A stretch of 64,000 bases of DNA from Siderastrea radians (GCA_964017195.1 OZ024889.1:60101858-60165857); one strand, 5' to 3'. Counted from the stretch's first letter, positions 26,201-41,200 are shown. Notes: generated from the letters alone by a model not told the origin. Made by a program: numbers and translations.

Positions 26201-29200
26201 ACAGAGAACGGTTTTCACTTATCCTACGGTTATTTTATGTAACCCGGCCAAGGTATTGGTTTTAAAATAACTACATTCTTGGAAATTACGCTAGTCCGAC
26301 ATTTTTTATGGCGTTTTTCTAATTATATCTTACCGTCGCCAGTTAAAGCAATTTTAACCAAGAGAAGTAGAAACCTGGGTGAACTTTAAGAGGAGATGCC
26401 AGTTAAATCTGGAGATGATACGCTCTTAGTTACATGTAAATCGACTTTCAAACGACTGGCCCAGATCCCTGACATTGTGCTGCAGTTATCCTTGTCTGTT
26501 TTTTCTCTTTCATGTATTTTCATCATTTTAATTCTGTTTACATTACGCGGCTCGTGTTTCTTTCAAATTACAAGTAGTAGACAAAGTGCCTTAATTTCTC
26601 AACTTACAATAATTTCAGTTTTGAAAGATCTTGGAAGAGGCCATTGGGTAACTTTCTTATTTTGTTGTCCTGAAGGTACCTAAATGACACCAATCAGAAA
26701 TAAATTAAATAAAGAATAAATTAGAATTAAACCTTGACATGTTTTTAGTACTGACTCAAAGGAACAACGAGAAAGTACAATGATTGTGCATACAAGATTT
26801 ATATTAGATACGGCAGCACTAACTAACTCACAACTTACTTATTAAAATAATTATAAACTAAATAAATGAAATAATTAATAAATTATAAAATAATTATAGA
26901 CTAAAAGGTAAAGAAGTCGATATACTCACAAATGGGTTAAGTTGCTCTTGTTGTCAAATACACCATATTCCAACTCCTCTATTTGGTTTGAACGCAAGCT
27001 TCTAAATAATTAAAAAAAAATCGTCAGAATCAAGGTCGTCAAGAGCTTGCATCGGAAAGTTCTACATCATAAACTTAAGTAAAATATAACATTTTGGTAT
27101 AGACCAAGCCAGTAGATAGTCCTTGCGCTCTGATTGGCTACTTAAACTTGGGATAGTATCTGGACTACGCAAACTGCAATTCCCCTCCTGGTATTTTTTC
27201 TGGATTTCGCGCGCAAGTTTTCCCTCATTTCTCAGAAAAAAACGGGAACTACTTGGTGCTGGCTATCCACTGGTTTGGTTTATATTAAAACAAATGTTTA
27301 CCTCAGTGTCGGTGAAGAGTGGCAGATATTTGCCGAGCTGCGAAGATCTTTCACTATTCACCTCCACTAAGAGGAATAATAAACCTTTTTACCGATACAG
27401 CAGCCATATTGATTTTGTCCCCTGGACATCCCATAACACTGGATTGATTCTATTATTGTGATAATGCTGCGTTATCACTACAAAAGAATAAATACCTTTC
27501 AATGAGTACTATGGGATGCCCAGGGGGCAAATCAATGTGGCTGCTGTATCGGTAAAAAGGTCTGTTGTTAATTATCTTTAACCAAGGACAGGACAGTCCT
27601 TATCTGCGCCTGCGTGTCTAGCGGTATTGTCCGCGCAAATGCAAAGTTCGAGAGACTTATTCGACGACGGTATTGTTTTTCCTCGCAGCTTCGCGGCTCA
27701 AATTTAATTTACTTTAAAGCGACAATACTGTCTGGTACGTAGACTAATACTTACAAAACTTCTAAACTTGTCAGGCCTTCAAACATTTCCTTATCTACTT
27801 CGGGAAGAAGATTCTTCCCCAAATCACTGACAAAGGAACATACAAATTTTCAGTTAATTAGTTTACAACTGTGGGTGTTAAAGATGGTCCAGCACACGTC
27901 TGAAAATAACAATAACAGAGCCATTTCACGTTAAGACTATTTCATGGTTTTTCACGTAGTTATGAGTGGCAGCTGTGAACTCATAGTTAATGTTTCACAA
28001 AACAAACAAACAAACAAACAAACAGATAAACAAAAAACAACCCCCTTCCATTTCAGTAGTTAAATAAGTGCTAAATTAATTTTTGATATTCTCCTTCACT
28101 GTATACATCTACTATTAGGTAGTTAGAGTAACACTGATCGAATTTTGTTTTAAAAAACTTATAAAAAAGAAATTTCAACAACAATGAATTAACTGTGGAG
28201 AAAAGAACTTGACAAATGACAGAAGCCCATTAGGAAATCTAAGCAAGTGTTCCTTAAGGGGGGATAGATTCACCCATATAGGCAATGAAGAACGAAAGTG
28301 GGAGTCTCAGGAAGTGTTGAGCGCAAGTCGGTTAATCGTAAGCACAAACGACACAATCCGTGCAGGTACTTACAGAACACGTAGATTAGGAAGACCAGTA
28401 AGACCTCCAGAAGGAAGAGAGCGGAAAAAATTGGAATTGAGTCTCCTGCAACAATAAAATGTTTGGTTGAATCTTTTCAACCAATCATCAACCAACCAAC
28501 TAACCAACCAACTAACCCATACACCAACTCTCTACTAGTCTCATGCTCTCAATAACCACAACAGAGCCATTTCACGCAACGATAGTTTTTCTTGCTTTTT
28601 TTCTCCCTTCTAATTTGAATTCATTCTTGTTCTAGTTGCAAAAGACAACCGAATTTGCTGTCATCTTAGTGAGAAGACTCTGGCAACAAGTGTTACCTGT
28701 GCATCCGTTATGTGTTACTCATCTTTGGGAATTGCCTTGAAGAAATTGTGTGTCAGCCAATTCCAGCAGTGGCCCTTCGCCTCGAACAAACTCCCGGGCA
28801 TTCGGAATTTTTTTCGTGAAAATGGCAATAGCCCGAAGTGGGGACGAGCAAACACTCCAAATGTCCTACGGCAAACATCCCAACCCCGGACACGTATTGG
28901 GGGAATTGATCTCACTGAGAAGGAAACAAAACACAGAGAAAATAGTATTAAAGATACTTTTTGCTACGTCTTTTTGATAACAGCCCAACATACCTTTAAA
29001 ACTCCATACGTTTTTCCAAGCCTTGCTCGACAAGCCGGTGGCCAACAAACTCTTCACTTTGGCTAATTCATCCAATGAAGCCACTTTTGATTCTTTTGCA
29101 AAAGTGGCAGAAAGCCACGCGGCGGTCAAATACCCTGGAGTGGACTAATGCCCGCTCCCGGGGCCGACAATGAGTTACAAATTCCCCACCTCCGGGACTA

Positions 29201-32200
29201 CGTCGTGGGCAAATGCCCTGCGGTTACCGGGGAGGAGGGAGGAGGGGGGTTAGGTTCAGCTTGAACTGTCTGATACATTATGCTTTTCGAATACTTACAG
29301 TGTCTTAACAGACGTGACGTTTTGAAAGGAATCTCCATCGAGGCGAAGGAGGATGTTGAAACTCATGTCGCTTTAAAAATATAACAAAATACAACCAAAC
29401 TTAATCATAGAGTTCTTTTAAATGCGTTACCAGTGGCTCTCATAAGTGTTTTACATATCTGACGGTGTAGCAAAGACAGAAACCTTACTCACACATATTC
29501 TAGTTTTGTGAGATTTGCGAAATCCTTCTCTCGCAATTGCGATATTCGGTTGTGTTGAAAATACCTGCAACAAAAACGCCAAATTTACACAAATGTTGAT
29601 TTGCGGGAATTAAAAATTAAATTCTAGCAAGACATTCACACTGTCAAGTAGTATTTTTCCTGTACTAACGTTCACTTGATTAGGTTGTATAAGATGGTTA
29701 TGCTTACGTAACACCATTTAATTGAAGGCTATTGAACAGTTCTTCGCGGTGGTACTTCCATGGTACTGAATATGATGGTTCTAACTTTTATGTCTGTTGA
29801 TTAAATTGTGAGGTGGAACCCTTCAAAGGAAAACTGCAGAGCTTTTTCGACTACAATGTTTTAAAAATGGTAATTTTTTTGTGTTTGTTTTTACCAAAAA
29901 TATACTATAAAAATTGGTAGTTTTGTCCAGTTTGACCTTGTGCCCAGCAGGAAAGGGCGATTCGAATTTTTAGTTGTTTGTAACTTACACTGCTCCAGTG
30001 TTCGAAGGAAGATTGTTAGGCACAGTCAGCAAGTCTTCTCCTGTCACCAGAATCCTCTTGTTTTTGTCTTCGCCGAACTCCTCACATTTGCAGCTTGACG
30101 GACATCCTAGATACATATTTGCATTATTTTGTGAATTCGAGCACGGCAAATTGACTGTGAATGACTGATAGTGTCATATGCGCAATTTTAAAGGAAACGC
30201 ACAACCAAAGCCAATTGGCCAATCACAACAAAAGCAACAGCGCAATGAACCAATCCGAACTCGTAGCAAGTACTTGCACTTGCTTCTTATTGGTTGAGAA
30301 AGTTGGGTGAGTTGTTTAACAGTGCTGCGCGCTTTACCTTTTTCCACTTAGCTTCATTTGTTTTTTACAGCTTTTTTGATGTCTTTAGGACAACGTTTTG
30401 ATGACTTCTGTTTCAACATATCGGCTTAATCAAATAAGTATGAGAGGAGGAGTCGCGAGTACGATCGTGAAACTTCGCCTCTCACAGGTCTTTCATTTTA
30501 ATTGGCCTGTTGATAGCGAGACTAGGAAAAAGCTTCATAAATTAAACAAAGAAAAAATCTTTGTGGAAGTGGCAAAACGAAAGCTAAACGCAACACTCAT
30601 TTGAAAACCACTCTATTCCAGAACACAGTTAATTAAGGCAAGTAAAACCAACTCGCTCCGCATAAACTAGTCAACTTATCGTTGCAGTAAAAGGCAAGTA
30701 AAACCAACTCGCTCCGCATAAACTAGTCAACTTATCGTTGCAGTATAAGGCAAGTAAAACCCATTTTTCGCTCCGCATAAACTAGCCAACTTATCTTTGC
30801 TCACGTTAACAGGTTTAAAAATATTATATTGCTTACCTTGTCGGCCTAAACAAGACGCTTCATTTTCTTCGTAAGCTGCAAAAAATCGAAAAATGCAAAA
30901 TGCGTTGAAGTGTCGCTGTTCTAGCTAAATTGTTTATATTTTTGGAAATAGAGACTTTTAATGGCCGTAATAGCGTTTTTCTAAGTTCGTGTGAATGTTT
31001 TCACCATATCATACTGTGGACCTAACTAATTCAAGTTAACGACGCCACGTTTACGTAAATTCCGACCCAAAACAGTCTTTAAGCAGTGGAACGAAGAAAG
31101 TGACCGTATTGAGACTGCATTGACTGCAGATTAACTGTGAGGGAAAGTAATTAGTAGTGCTTGCATGTTGTACTGAAAATACGTAGAAGTAAGACAAAGG
31201 TTCAGTAAGTCCATTAAGTCGTCTGTAGGTAGCGGTAGTTCAATAGTAGAGTTGTTAATGGCGGTCTCAGTGCAGTCTAGAGCCAGTTGAAGTGGAATAC
31301 TGGTGAACAGTGATTTCACATCAAAAGACACTAATTTGTAGTCGTCAGGTACTTGTACTGTCTTGATTGCGTCAATAAAGTTCTCAGTCGACTGTAGTTT
31401 GTGTCGTGATTCGTCGGTCAAAACTGTCTCACTAATCGCCCAAGCAAAGTACAGGAAGGATGCAGCTCGACAAGGTCGGACCGAAAGCATGTATAGGCGC
31501 CGCTGGCAGCCGCTGTACGGTCCATGCATGACCTTGGAGCACAGCCAACAGCCAGCTCGAATAAGCTGCGTGTCGGTTTTTGCTGATCGATGGACGACTT
31601 ATGATCACTGGACGACTTTTTGACAGGGACATGCTAATTGTCTGAAATTGTAAAAAAAAAGTTTTGAAATTCAGATGGAGGGCATGCATGTTTTTAAGTC
31701 ATTGTCTGCTATTAAAATATTTTTTCTAGTGAAGGTCCGCCGCGTTGAAACTAATTGTGGACAAATGCGTTTTAGCGGGGTTTGTGAACTCGAAATTGTA
31801 TTTCTACATGACAGAACTGAACCAAAGAGAACCAACACGTTCTTTTGCACGCGTTCGTTGGGGTGGATACTGGGATTAGAATTTTTTGTTACGAAATGTT
31901 CCTTTTTTCCAGTCGAACTTAAAAACAAGGGAAGAAATGAGGTTCTTACACGATGGGGAGAGCCTAGCACCGAGCTTGGATGTTGTGGTTTACCGTTAAT
32001 CACCTGATCCAGCTTCTGATTCATTGCCATACATACCGGCAAGAGCATTTCCACCCACCCATTCCTATGCTAATCTGCAAGTTTATGTTGCTAGTTCACT
32101 TGTGATTTTGTGCCTTGGCTTCTTTTCGAAATGAGTTGTTTGTTTACTTAGTGTGTGCGTTGAAGTCGTTGGAGACAGATAAATGACAACCAGAGAAAGT

Positions 32201-35200
32201 GTATGAGAAGAAGTAGTAGACTCTGAGAACAGACGAACTACATACCTGCATCAGATTGATAAAAGGCTTTGAACCTCGCTATGGGTGGTTTGCCATGACA
32301 ACGAAGAACAACTGTCAAGTGATTCGACGACGACACGAAAACAGGAGGATAGCTATATCCGCAGAACCTGCCTATTGTGGGCGCAGTCTCGTCGCGGCCA
32401 TCAAAAAACTCAAGGAAGCAGTCCACGCATGTGGGGTGGTCCGTCAGGCGGAATTCATGGAACGTCAGGCGAATGATGTTACCGTCTGGAACGTTGATGC
32501 GCCATGTGCAAAAGATGTCATCAAGATAATATCCAGGAAATGAGGGGGAGAAGAAGTATCCTGATATGTTGGATAAGTTTTCACTGCAAGCTGCAACATA
32601 AATCAAACTGTAATCTGCTTTTATCAACGTATGCAGCGAATTAATAATGTAGAAGAGAAAATCTGGTTTGTGTGCCTCTTCTTTATTGAAAGAAGAAGAA
32701 CTTTTAGGTGTAGTTACATGACACAATCCTACAAGAATGAGAAGAGCTGATTCGACCATGTAAAGGCCTCCAGTCGTTGCCTTTTACCCTTAGTGGCGAA
32801 GAAAGAGGAGAAATAATTTCTTCAAAAGGCTTAGAGCAACGGCCACGACAGTTTGACAAAGACTGTAGTTTCTTAGTCTATTGAGAAAAATATATTTTAC
32901 CTTCTTTAGCCATTTGTGGTCTGTGTTGGCAGTATGTGTCGGGATTCTCTTCAACATACAATCCCGCCAATGCTATCAAGTCTTCATTCTCCTCTACGTC
33001 ACCTTGTATGAATACCTGTTAGTGTTGGTAGATTTTTTTAGAGCACATATTGTTTTATACCATACTGTTTTATAGTCTATTTCAGATACATAGAACAAAT
33101 TCGCTGTCGTGTCGCACGTGACCCACACGACTTATGCTTAACACATTTTTTGGTACCATGAAACAGTTGGAATAACCCCATAAATGTGATGCAAACCATC
33201 GCAGGGACTCCACCCTACCAAAATTAGGATTCCAAAATGGCTCACTAGTGTCCACTAGTGCTTTTTTGTGAAGAGAGGCAACTTATGCTCATGTATGCCT
33301 TTTCTGGGTTGTCTTTAAAAAAGTGATCAGCTTTTGGAGTTGTCGACACCAGACATGTACACAAAGAAAAAAATAGCATACGTGATTCTCTCCGTAGAAG
33401 GTATATGTTTCACATGCCTCCCCACCCCTCAAATTCCACCAGCCCTCCCCACAAATGTAGGGACACATGTGCCTGAAACGCCGATACAGCACTCAATGGA
33501 AATTTTCCGTAAATCCAAAGAACAAAAAACTACCATGGGTGATTATTCCCGTAGAAGACGATATTCTTCGCATAACACTCACAAATTCCACTAACCTGAG
33601 AAATCAGCCGACGTTTGACGAGGTCGCCACTTGAGCCCTCGCAAAACGACGTCTAAGCAACGAGCACAGAAATTCCCTACTGATGACGTGCACTACCCAG
33701 ATCTTGGTAGTGCTTCTGATTGGTTAAAGGGAATTTCCCCGGGGCACAACCAATCAGAAGCGCTACCAAGATCGGGGTAGCGCACGTCACCAGTAAGGAA
33801 TTTCTGCGCTCGTTACTCAGACGTCGTTTTGCGAGGGCTCAAGTGGCCACCTCGCGAAACGTCGGCTGTTTTTTCAAGCTAAAATTCCATGGCCCTCCCT
33901 AACTTAAAAATTAACAGTCACCCAATTACCTGGAAGGCCGATACAGCGCTCAATGGAACTTGTCCGTAAATCCAGTTCTGACCAGTGTTTGTTTTCCAAA
34001 TCCAGATGGGCACTCTTCCATAGTTACTTGTCTTTTGGTAAATTGTTAGTGTTTTCTTTCCAAGGCCTCTCATCATGTAACGAAACTTTAAACACTTGGT
34101 ATGCCAATCACGTGACCTGTTGTAATGTGGGCTCATGAGGACAGCAGTTTGGTTAAAAAGAGTAGCATTGCTGCTTATGACAACTCGGTCACCTAAAAAA
34201 AAAAACCGTTCATATTTAAGGCCTTGCTAAACGAGCACACATTGTCATCTGACACCTTTTACATCTCGTAAAGTGATTAGCAATTAGAAAGATAGACAAT
34301 GTTTGACCAAACATCTAACAATGTGATTTCAATGAACATTAATATATGAAATTCATATATTGGAACTGCGGATAAAGATAGAAATATGTGAAGATCATCG
34401 CAGTGAAGGTGTTTCAACCTAAGCGGTTGAAAAGAAGAAACCTGAAAAAACTCAGGCTTGAACGGGAATCGAACCCATGACCTCTGCGATACCGGTGCAG
34501 CGCTCTAACCAACCGAGCTATCAAGCCAACTGGGAGCTGGTCAATTGAGAGTTCGTATTTATCCCGTAGATGGTGAATAAATGAACATTAATATATGAAA
34601 TTCATATATTGGAACTGCGGATAAAGATAGAATTATGTGAAGATCATCGCAGTGAAGGTGTTTCAACCTAAGCGGTTGAAAAGAAGAAACCTGAAAAAAA
34701 TTCAGGCTTGAACGGTCAAGCCTGAATTTTTTCAGGTTTTTTCTTTTCAACCGCTTACAGTCCGGGCCATAGACAGTTTTGTCTATATGATTTCTAGCAA
34801 TGTGGTTGGTCTAGACAAAACCAAAACAACCTCATTTGGCCAAAAGGGACTGGAACTGTTTTATTTTTCTTGCTGCCTCATGCCTGGCGGCCATATTGTA
34901 ATATTATTTTGGCGAAGGGGAACAGAGTAAAATTAGCAAGAAATTACACGAAACAAATCAATTATTTATTTTCACATCACAAATAACTTTCGACATCTGG
35001 TATAATTTTCGAAATCTACTGACATATGCATTTCATTTTCACACTCCGCTAGGGTTACGCGAACTCGATAAAGCACTTCGGTTGCAAACTCTGTCTCTTG
35101 GGCCGTCGATTTAAGTTGCCGGGCGGATGCTTCTCCGCCGGCCTGCTCATTTCTTTCGAAATTTTGCCTCGTCTGGGGTTGAAAAGTTACGGTGGTTCTC

Positions 35201-38200
35201 CACATACAATAATCCTAGGAAAAAGAGGACAATAAAACTTCATTAACACAATACATTTACGAGAAGCGTCCTTGATTCTAACGAACCAGCATTTCAACTG
35301 CTGCAGATTTAACAAATGGAGATTTAGAAAATCGTTTATGAACTACAAACAGACCGTCACAGGAAGGTCAAACAACAACCTCTGTCAGAATATTGCTAAG
35401 CGCAATGTGCATCTGTTGGATGCTAACAACGCCATAATACAATGAATGTGCAATGTTTTAATTAAACTTTCTATTTCAACGACAACCATGTACACGTAAG
35501 AAGCCGTAGCTTCTATGTGATGAACGAAAAGTGCAACAGTCTCAGAACAACTTGGATCCTTTAGGCACTTATGACATCTGTGATAAAGAAAGTTACATGT
35601 CTTGCAGATTACCGCCAAGCAAACATCATATCACCTGTTTATTAATTAGAAACTCGCGTATCCTTTGAGAACTGAAACATCACTCCTTTTAGCGGCTGTT
35701 AGGAATTCTGCAATCAAGCTGAGTCCAAAAACCTAATTTCCCCAAAGCTAGCACACCCAAAGATTTTAAAGGACTCTAAGGACGTCAAAACATCCAAACA
35801 GTATCACAACTTGAGAGTTCAATCTGTCTCTCTTGATTAATATTTACCGGCCAAATTTAGCTGTGTCGCAAATTAATTAGCTGTGACCTTTGTAATCTTG
35901 ATCAAAGGGACAAAGCTGCTACGATTGTACTTGGGAAAGCTCTATTTACATGAGTTGAAAAGCAAAAACAGCGAACTTAGGAATAGAAAGTCGATAAGCA
36001 GCAGAAGTCATAGCTCTTCATTAATAGGCCATGGTGTCACATCGCGATTTGTAAAGGCCGTGCATATGAAGTAAACCACGATGCATATGACTTCTGTTTC
36101 GATGGATCGGAAGCAAATTTACTAAAGATTACCGCTATATTTTCCTTTTGAAAGCAAAAAAATCTGACATACCTCAATTTTCCATTTTCATGGTACCAGG
36201 TAACTTCTCGCACACTTCAAACTGGACGTGGTCACTCGCCTTCAACAACCGATTTCTTCACTACATTTGAACCGACACCACTCACGTTGCTTTGCCTTTG
36301 AAGCTCTGTTGGTCCTCTTTCACGGGAATTGGGACCCAAGGGACAAAACAATCAGAGACGAAAATGCGGGGCTAAAAATTGGGACCGGTATAGGGTTTTG
36401 GGAATTGTACCCGGACGCCATATTTGATGACGTAGTCATATAGACAAAACTGTCTATGGCCCGGACTGGCTTAGGTTGAAACACCTTCACTGCGATGGTC
36501 TTCACATAATTCTGTCTTTATCCGCAGTTCCAATGTATGAATTTCATATATCAATGTTCATTTATTCACCATCTACGGGATAAATGCGAACTCTCAAATG
36601 ACCAGCTCCCAGTTGGCTTGATAGCTCAGTTGGTTAGAGCGTTGCACCGGTATCGCAGAGGTCATGGGTTCGATTCCCGTTCAAGCCTGAATTTTTTCAG
36701 GTTTCTTCTTTTCAACCGCTCAGGTTGAAACACCTTCACTGCGATGATCTTCACATAATTGTATCTTTATCCGCAGTTCCAATATATGAATTTCATATAT
36801 TAATGTTCATTTATTCACCATCTACGGGATAAATACGAACTCTCAATTGACCAGCTCCCAGTTGGCTTGATAGCTCAGTTGGTTAGAGCGCTGCACCGGT
36901 ATCGCAGAGGTCATGGGTTCGATTCCCGTTCAAGCCTGAATCTTTTCAGGTTTCTTCTTTTCAACCGCTTAGGTTGAAACACCTTCACTGCGATGATCTT
37001 CACATAATTCTATCTTTATCCGCAGTTCCAATATATGAATTTCATATATTAATGTTCATTTATTCACCATCTACGGGATAAATACGAACTCTCAATTGAC
37101 CAGCTCCCAGTTAGCTTGATAGCTCAGTTGGTTAGCACTGCACCGGTAACGCAGAGGTCATGGGTTCGATTCCCGTTGAAACACCTTCACTGCGATGATC
37201 TTCACATAATTCTAATGTGATTTCAATAAACACATCATGCCTATTACCGCTAAAAATATTACTTCCTCGTAAGACATGAAATCATAAACAAGCAAATCTT
37301 GTGATTGGTATCTTTTCGGCTGCTCGCGCAGGCTTTGTTGGCGGAGGTAGCTAAACGCTAAACATTTATTAATAACACACAAAGCTGGATAAAAATATTT
37401 TATCAAAACCCAAATGTTAAAAACATGACAGTTTTGCTAATTATAGATGCATTATCTATTAGGAACAAATTTTGAGAGAAATATTTCAGTGCTTTTAATT
37501 ATGCCAACTGCAGTTCGTATTGTGTAACGCAGAGGCTTTTTCGTTTTCTTATGTTTTGGTTTAGGAATCTTTTTTTTTTTTACGTCACTTCGTGATTGGA
37601 ACAATAAGAAAGGGCAAACGACGGGCTATAATAAGAGAAAAAAGGCAAATCAATAGAGGCCCAGGGGCAGTACAGTCACTCTGATTTCATTGACCACTTG
37701 CCTTTTATATCCCGGCACGACCTGATCCATTTCACGGCCACCTCTTTCTTCAAACCTCCCCTAACTGTTTTCCAGGCCTTCACGTCTCCCGCTTCGCCGC
37801 CACATCCATGTGACATGCGGAGTATCTCTTCTGCTTTTATTGAGAAACTCCAAAAATTGAATCCACTCAGTTCACCCAGGACAAGTGAGGAGTTTTTGTT
37901 TGGGGTTCTGAAACCAAGTGTCATAGTTCCTCCTCCTATAAAGACAAGCGTTTGGTGAGCGTTAGTCAACGAAACTTAAACAAATGTTTGTTTCACTAAG
38001 TAACGCGCACGTAGTCTGTAGATTAAAAAAATCCAGAGTCTGTAAAGTTTGACCACTGGAAGAAATTTTAAAGGCTATAAGAATGAATTAATTGAGCTAC
38101 TGTTCAGGTAAATTGAAGGAAGCTTGCAGTGGCTGGAGTTCGTGGTTCCATATATGGCCTAGTACAAAGCAGCTTGGATAAACACCGTCAAGACCTTATG

Positions 38201-41200
38201 GTGACATGACATTACAAGGTTAAATGAGTCACGTGTTTGAGTGAACTTGTGCATTTTGCAAAATGAAAATCAAAGGGATTTTATTTAAATGTAAAATGCA
38301 CACACGAAAATACAAATCAAATGAAATGAAGTGAAAAAAGGCGTTAAATTAATCCATCTGTCTAACCAGATCTTTCCCCTATTTTGTACTAAGGTAAAAA
38401 AAAAAAAAAACAACAACAACAACAACAACAAAAAAACACCTACAAACGAACAAAGAAACAAACATGGCTAACTTCCTCAACTCATAACAATATAGTGTAA
38501 CAATTTCCAGTACCCTCAATTCCTAAATTTGGAGCGCTGGAGAGATATCCTTCTGACTGGTACTTTCTTTCACCATCTTTGTAGACATCTAACAGCCCGT
38601 CCAATGTTTCCCACGTGACACACACGTGGTGCCATGTGTTGTCCACCACGGTCATTGGGATTTGCCTATATATGGACGTATGGTAGATAAGTACGAAAAG
38701 GAATCTTTCAAGCCTTTAATTACAAAAACTATGCACCCTTTCGGCTTCCGGTGCTCCAGATCGGTTGTTTTCAATAAATCCTAGCTCTATTCAGACTGAA
38801 GGAAGGGTCATGTTAAAGGAAAGCCTTTGTTTATTAAGTTTTGTGACACTTTTTTTCTTTTTGCTCAATTCAAGCTGTTTGTTGACGCTGTGGAAAAACA
38901 CAATTTAAATTAAGATGGCGAATTATAACGTCATACACAGTCGACACATCAAAAAATTTCAACAATACATCTTTATGAAAGGCATTTCACTTCAGTCAGG
39001 GCCGGTCGTTTCACCTAATGCAAAACACAAACTGTCGCCATATAGAAGTGGGCGTAAAAAAGAAATTAGACCTTCCAGTTCCCAACCGAGGACTCCCGAA
39101 AGCCCAGTCTGAATATTGGTCATTTAATGTCATGGGATTGAAATGTAACATGAAGCATGTAATGTGACATGAAGAAAAATCGCTTTACAATGAAGAGTTC
39201 ACCGTTTTACAATACGTGCATTAGAAACTGATCAAGAACACACACGGTGTTGACACAGAAATTTTTTTCGATACCTCGATTTCTTGTTGAGGTAAACTAT
39301 GAAAGCGTTGTTTAAACAATAGAATCCCAGCACCAGTGTCTCGCTTTGCTCCGACGCAACTTTGTATTTGATAAAGAAACCAGTGTGTGCGGTCTTCAAC
39401 CAGAAGCACAAAGTAAAGCCATGGTGAAGCGGTGAAATGTCCGAGAAAGACACGTCCCCAAGATCAACGTGCGGAAGGAGGATCTCATAGTTGTCTGGAT
39501 CAAGGATTCCTATTACTGCAAAATGGAAGGATATCAATGAATGCAAACACTCTTATTATACAGACAAGCATATATTAGCGTAAAGTAGACCAGTCGTAAA
39601 GTTCATACGAAACCACATCCGAGACTCGAGTGGCGTACCGTATTTACTCGAATAAACGTCTTAAAAATTTAATTTTTAAAATTTAATTTAAAAAAAAATT
39701 TAAAAATTTAATTTAATTTTAAAAATCTAATTTTTAGTGTTTCAGATGCGGCGCTTATTCGAGGGCGGCGCTTATTTGAGGGCGGCGTTCTTTAAAAATA
39801 GAATATTTGTAACGATAAAAAGCAAATGTTAACAAAAAAAAAATAATGAAATGTACCCACTTCGAACTGAAAAACAAGATAATACAGGAGAATAAATTTC
39901 GGAGGCTGGTTGAGATTGACTTGCACCGTACTTGTTTATTAGTTTGGCTCCTCCAACATTGATTCAGTCTGATGATGCTTGCTTCCATTAGGCGCCGCAT
40001 TATTGTGAATGAATGCGGCGCTTATTCGAGGGCGGCGCTCTTTTAAATTTTCGCTCTCATATGAGGCGCTTAATTGAGGGCGGCGCTTAATCTGGGGCGG
40101 CGCTTAATCGAGTAAAATACGGTATTTTCCATATCCTCACTAGTGAGGATATCGATGACGTCATTTCCCGCTCTTACACTGCTGTTTGTAAAAAAAACAC
40201 TTTTGTCTATATAATAAAAAGAAAATTACACGGTGGCTTGAAGATATGAATGTTATTTTCTCGTGGTAAAAAAAAATATTTTACCATAGTTACTCGAGGG
40301 ACTGGTTATGAAACTTTGCAAGTTTCAAAGGCCTTAACAAAGGTGCTGCAATTTATGTTGAAAGTACTACGACAGTGCACAATCTTTTGTTTTACGTTCG
40401 CACACTATGGCTGAATAACTTAACAGTGACATTCTTATTGGTTAGTTGCTCATGCAAAATTCAAAATCTATTGTTGTTTGTGCACCGTCAAGGCTAAAAA
40501 CGATAACAAAAACAAAACAAAGGACTTAATTGAGCTTCATAACCAGATTCTTTTATTAACTATGATTTTACTCACTCACTGCGCTCGTTCGTAAAACATT
40601 GGTTTTACCACTCGAAAATAAAATTCATATCTTCGCGCCGCCGTGCAATATCCTCTGTGAATGGCGGACATCACACCATTGCATTGGATTCATAGTGTAG
40701 TCATTAGGTAAGAAAAATCGCAGGACTTTTTAAAGTCGATTTGACTGTTTTGTGCAGTGTAGGCTTTGCAATTATTCCCGTCTTGACTCGCCCATAATTC
40801 CGACAAAGCCGTAAACGAAATTTGCAGATCTTCTTTATCATTGTTATTTTTCAGGGAGTTAGTTTTTCCTACGTAAGCTTGTTTTATGCTCAAATTTCCC
40901 TTGCGATGTTTTGCGATGATTTGCCTGCCATGATTCACTCACTGCTACAAAGTAATCATGGAAATAATTGTACATTCTTCAAAATGAAAACGAAAACAAA
41001 AATATTTGATTTCTTAATAACATTTCATAATCCCTTTCCAAAAATCCTCGTATAACTCGAAAATTCTGTTAAATCAGCGGGAAAATTTGGGCAGTGTCAT
41101 TAGGTTTTCAGCAACCTTCGGACGTCTTCAGTCCTTTGTATCCATTTCTTCAGCTTTTTTTGTGTTCTATACACTATCCTGTTCACTTTTTCACTTCACA

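Larger units (their letters stand above)
34334..37213. mobile_element. Composite tRNA-derived repeat array with 14-bp target duplication
   Basis: AATGTGATTTCAAT occurs at 34320-34333 and again at 37214-37227, flanking the whole block. Inside are ~245-bp units (conserved TTGAAACACCTTCACTGCGA start, tRNA-like part, TTTTTTCAGG end). They are in minus orientation on the left (34334-34713), flip head to head at ~34713, and run as plus-strand tandems on the right (36469-37213). A TIR transposon (34758-36468) is nested within. I infer one SINE-like insertion, later tandem and inverted amplification, then the nested insertion. Confidence 0.75.

Noticed and set aside
34972..35618. Minus-strand frames as receptor exons
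   Set aside because: They lie within a TIR transposon with target duplications, do not fit phase 1/1, and show no MAM motifs.
36615..36936. Functional tRNA-Thr (GGT) genes
   Set aside because: C at position 33, a mismatched anticodon stem and tandem embedding in a repeat unit argue for tRNA-derived repeats.
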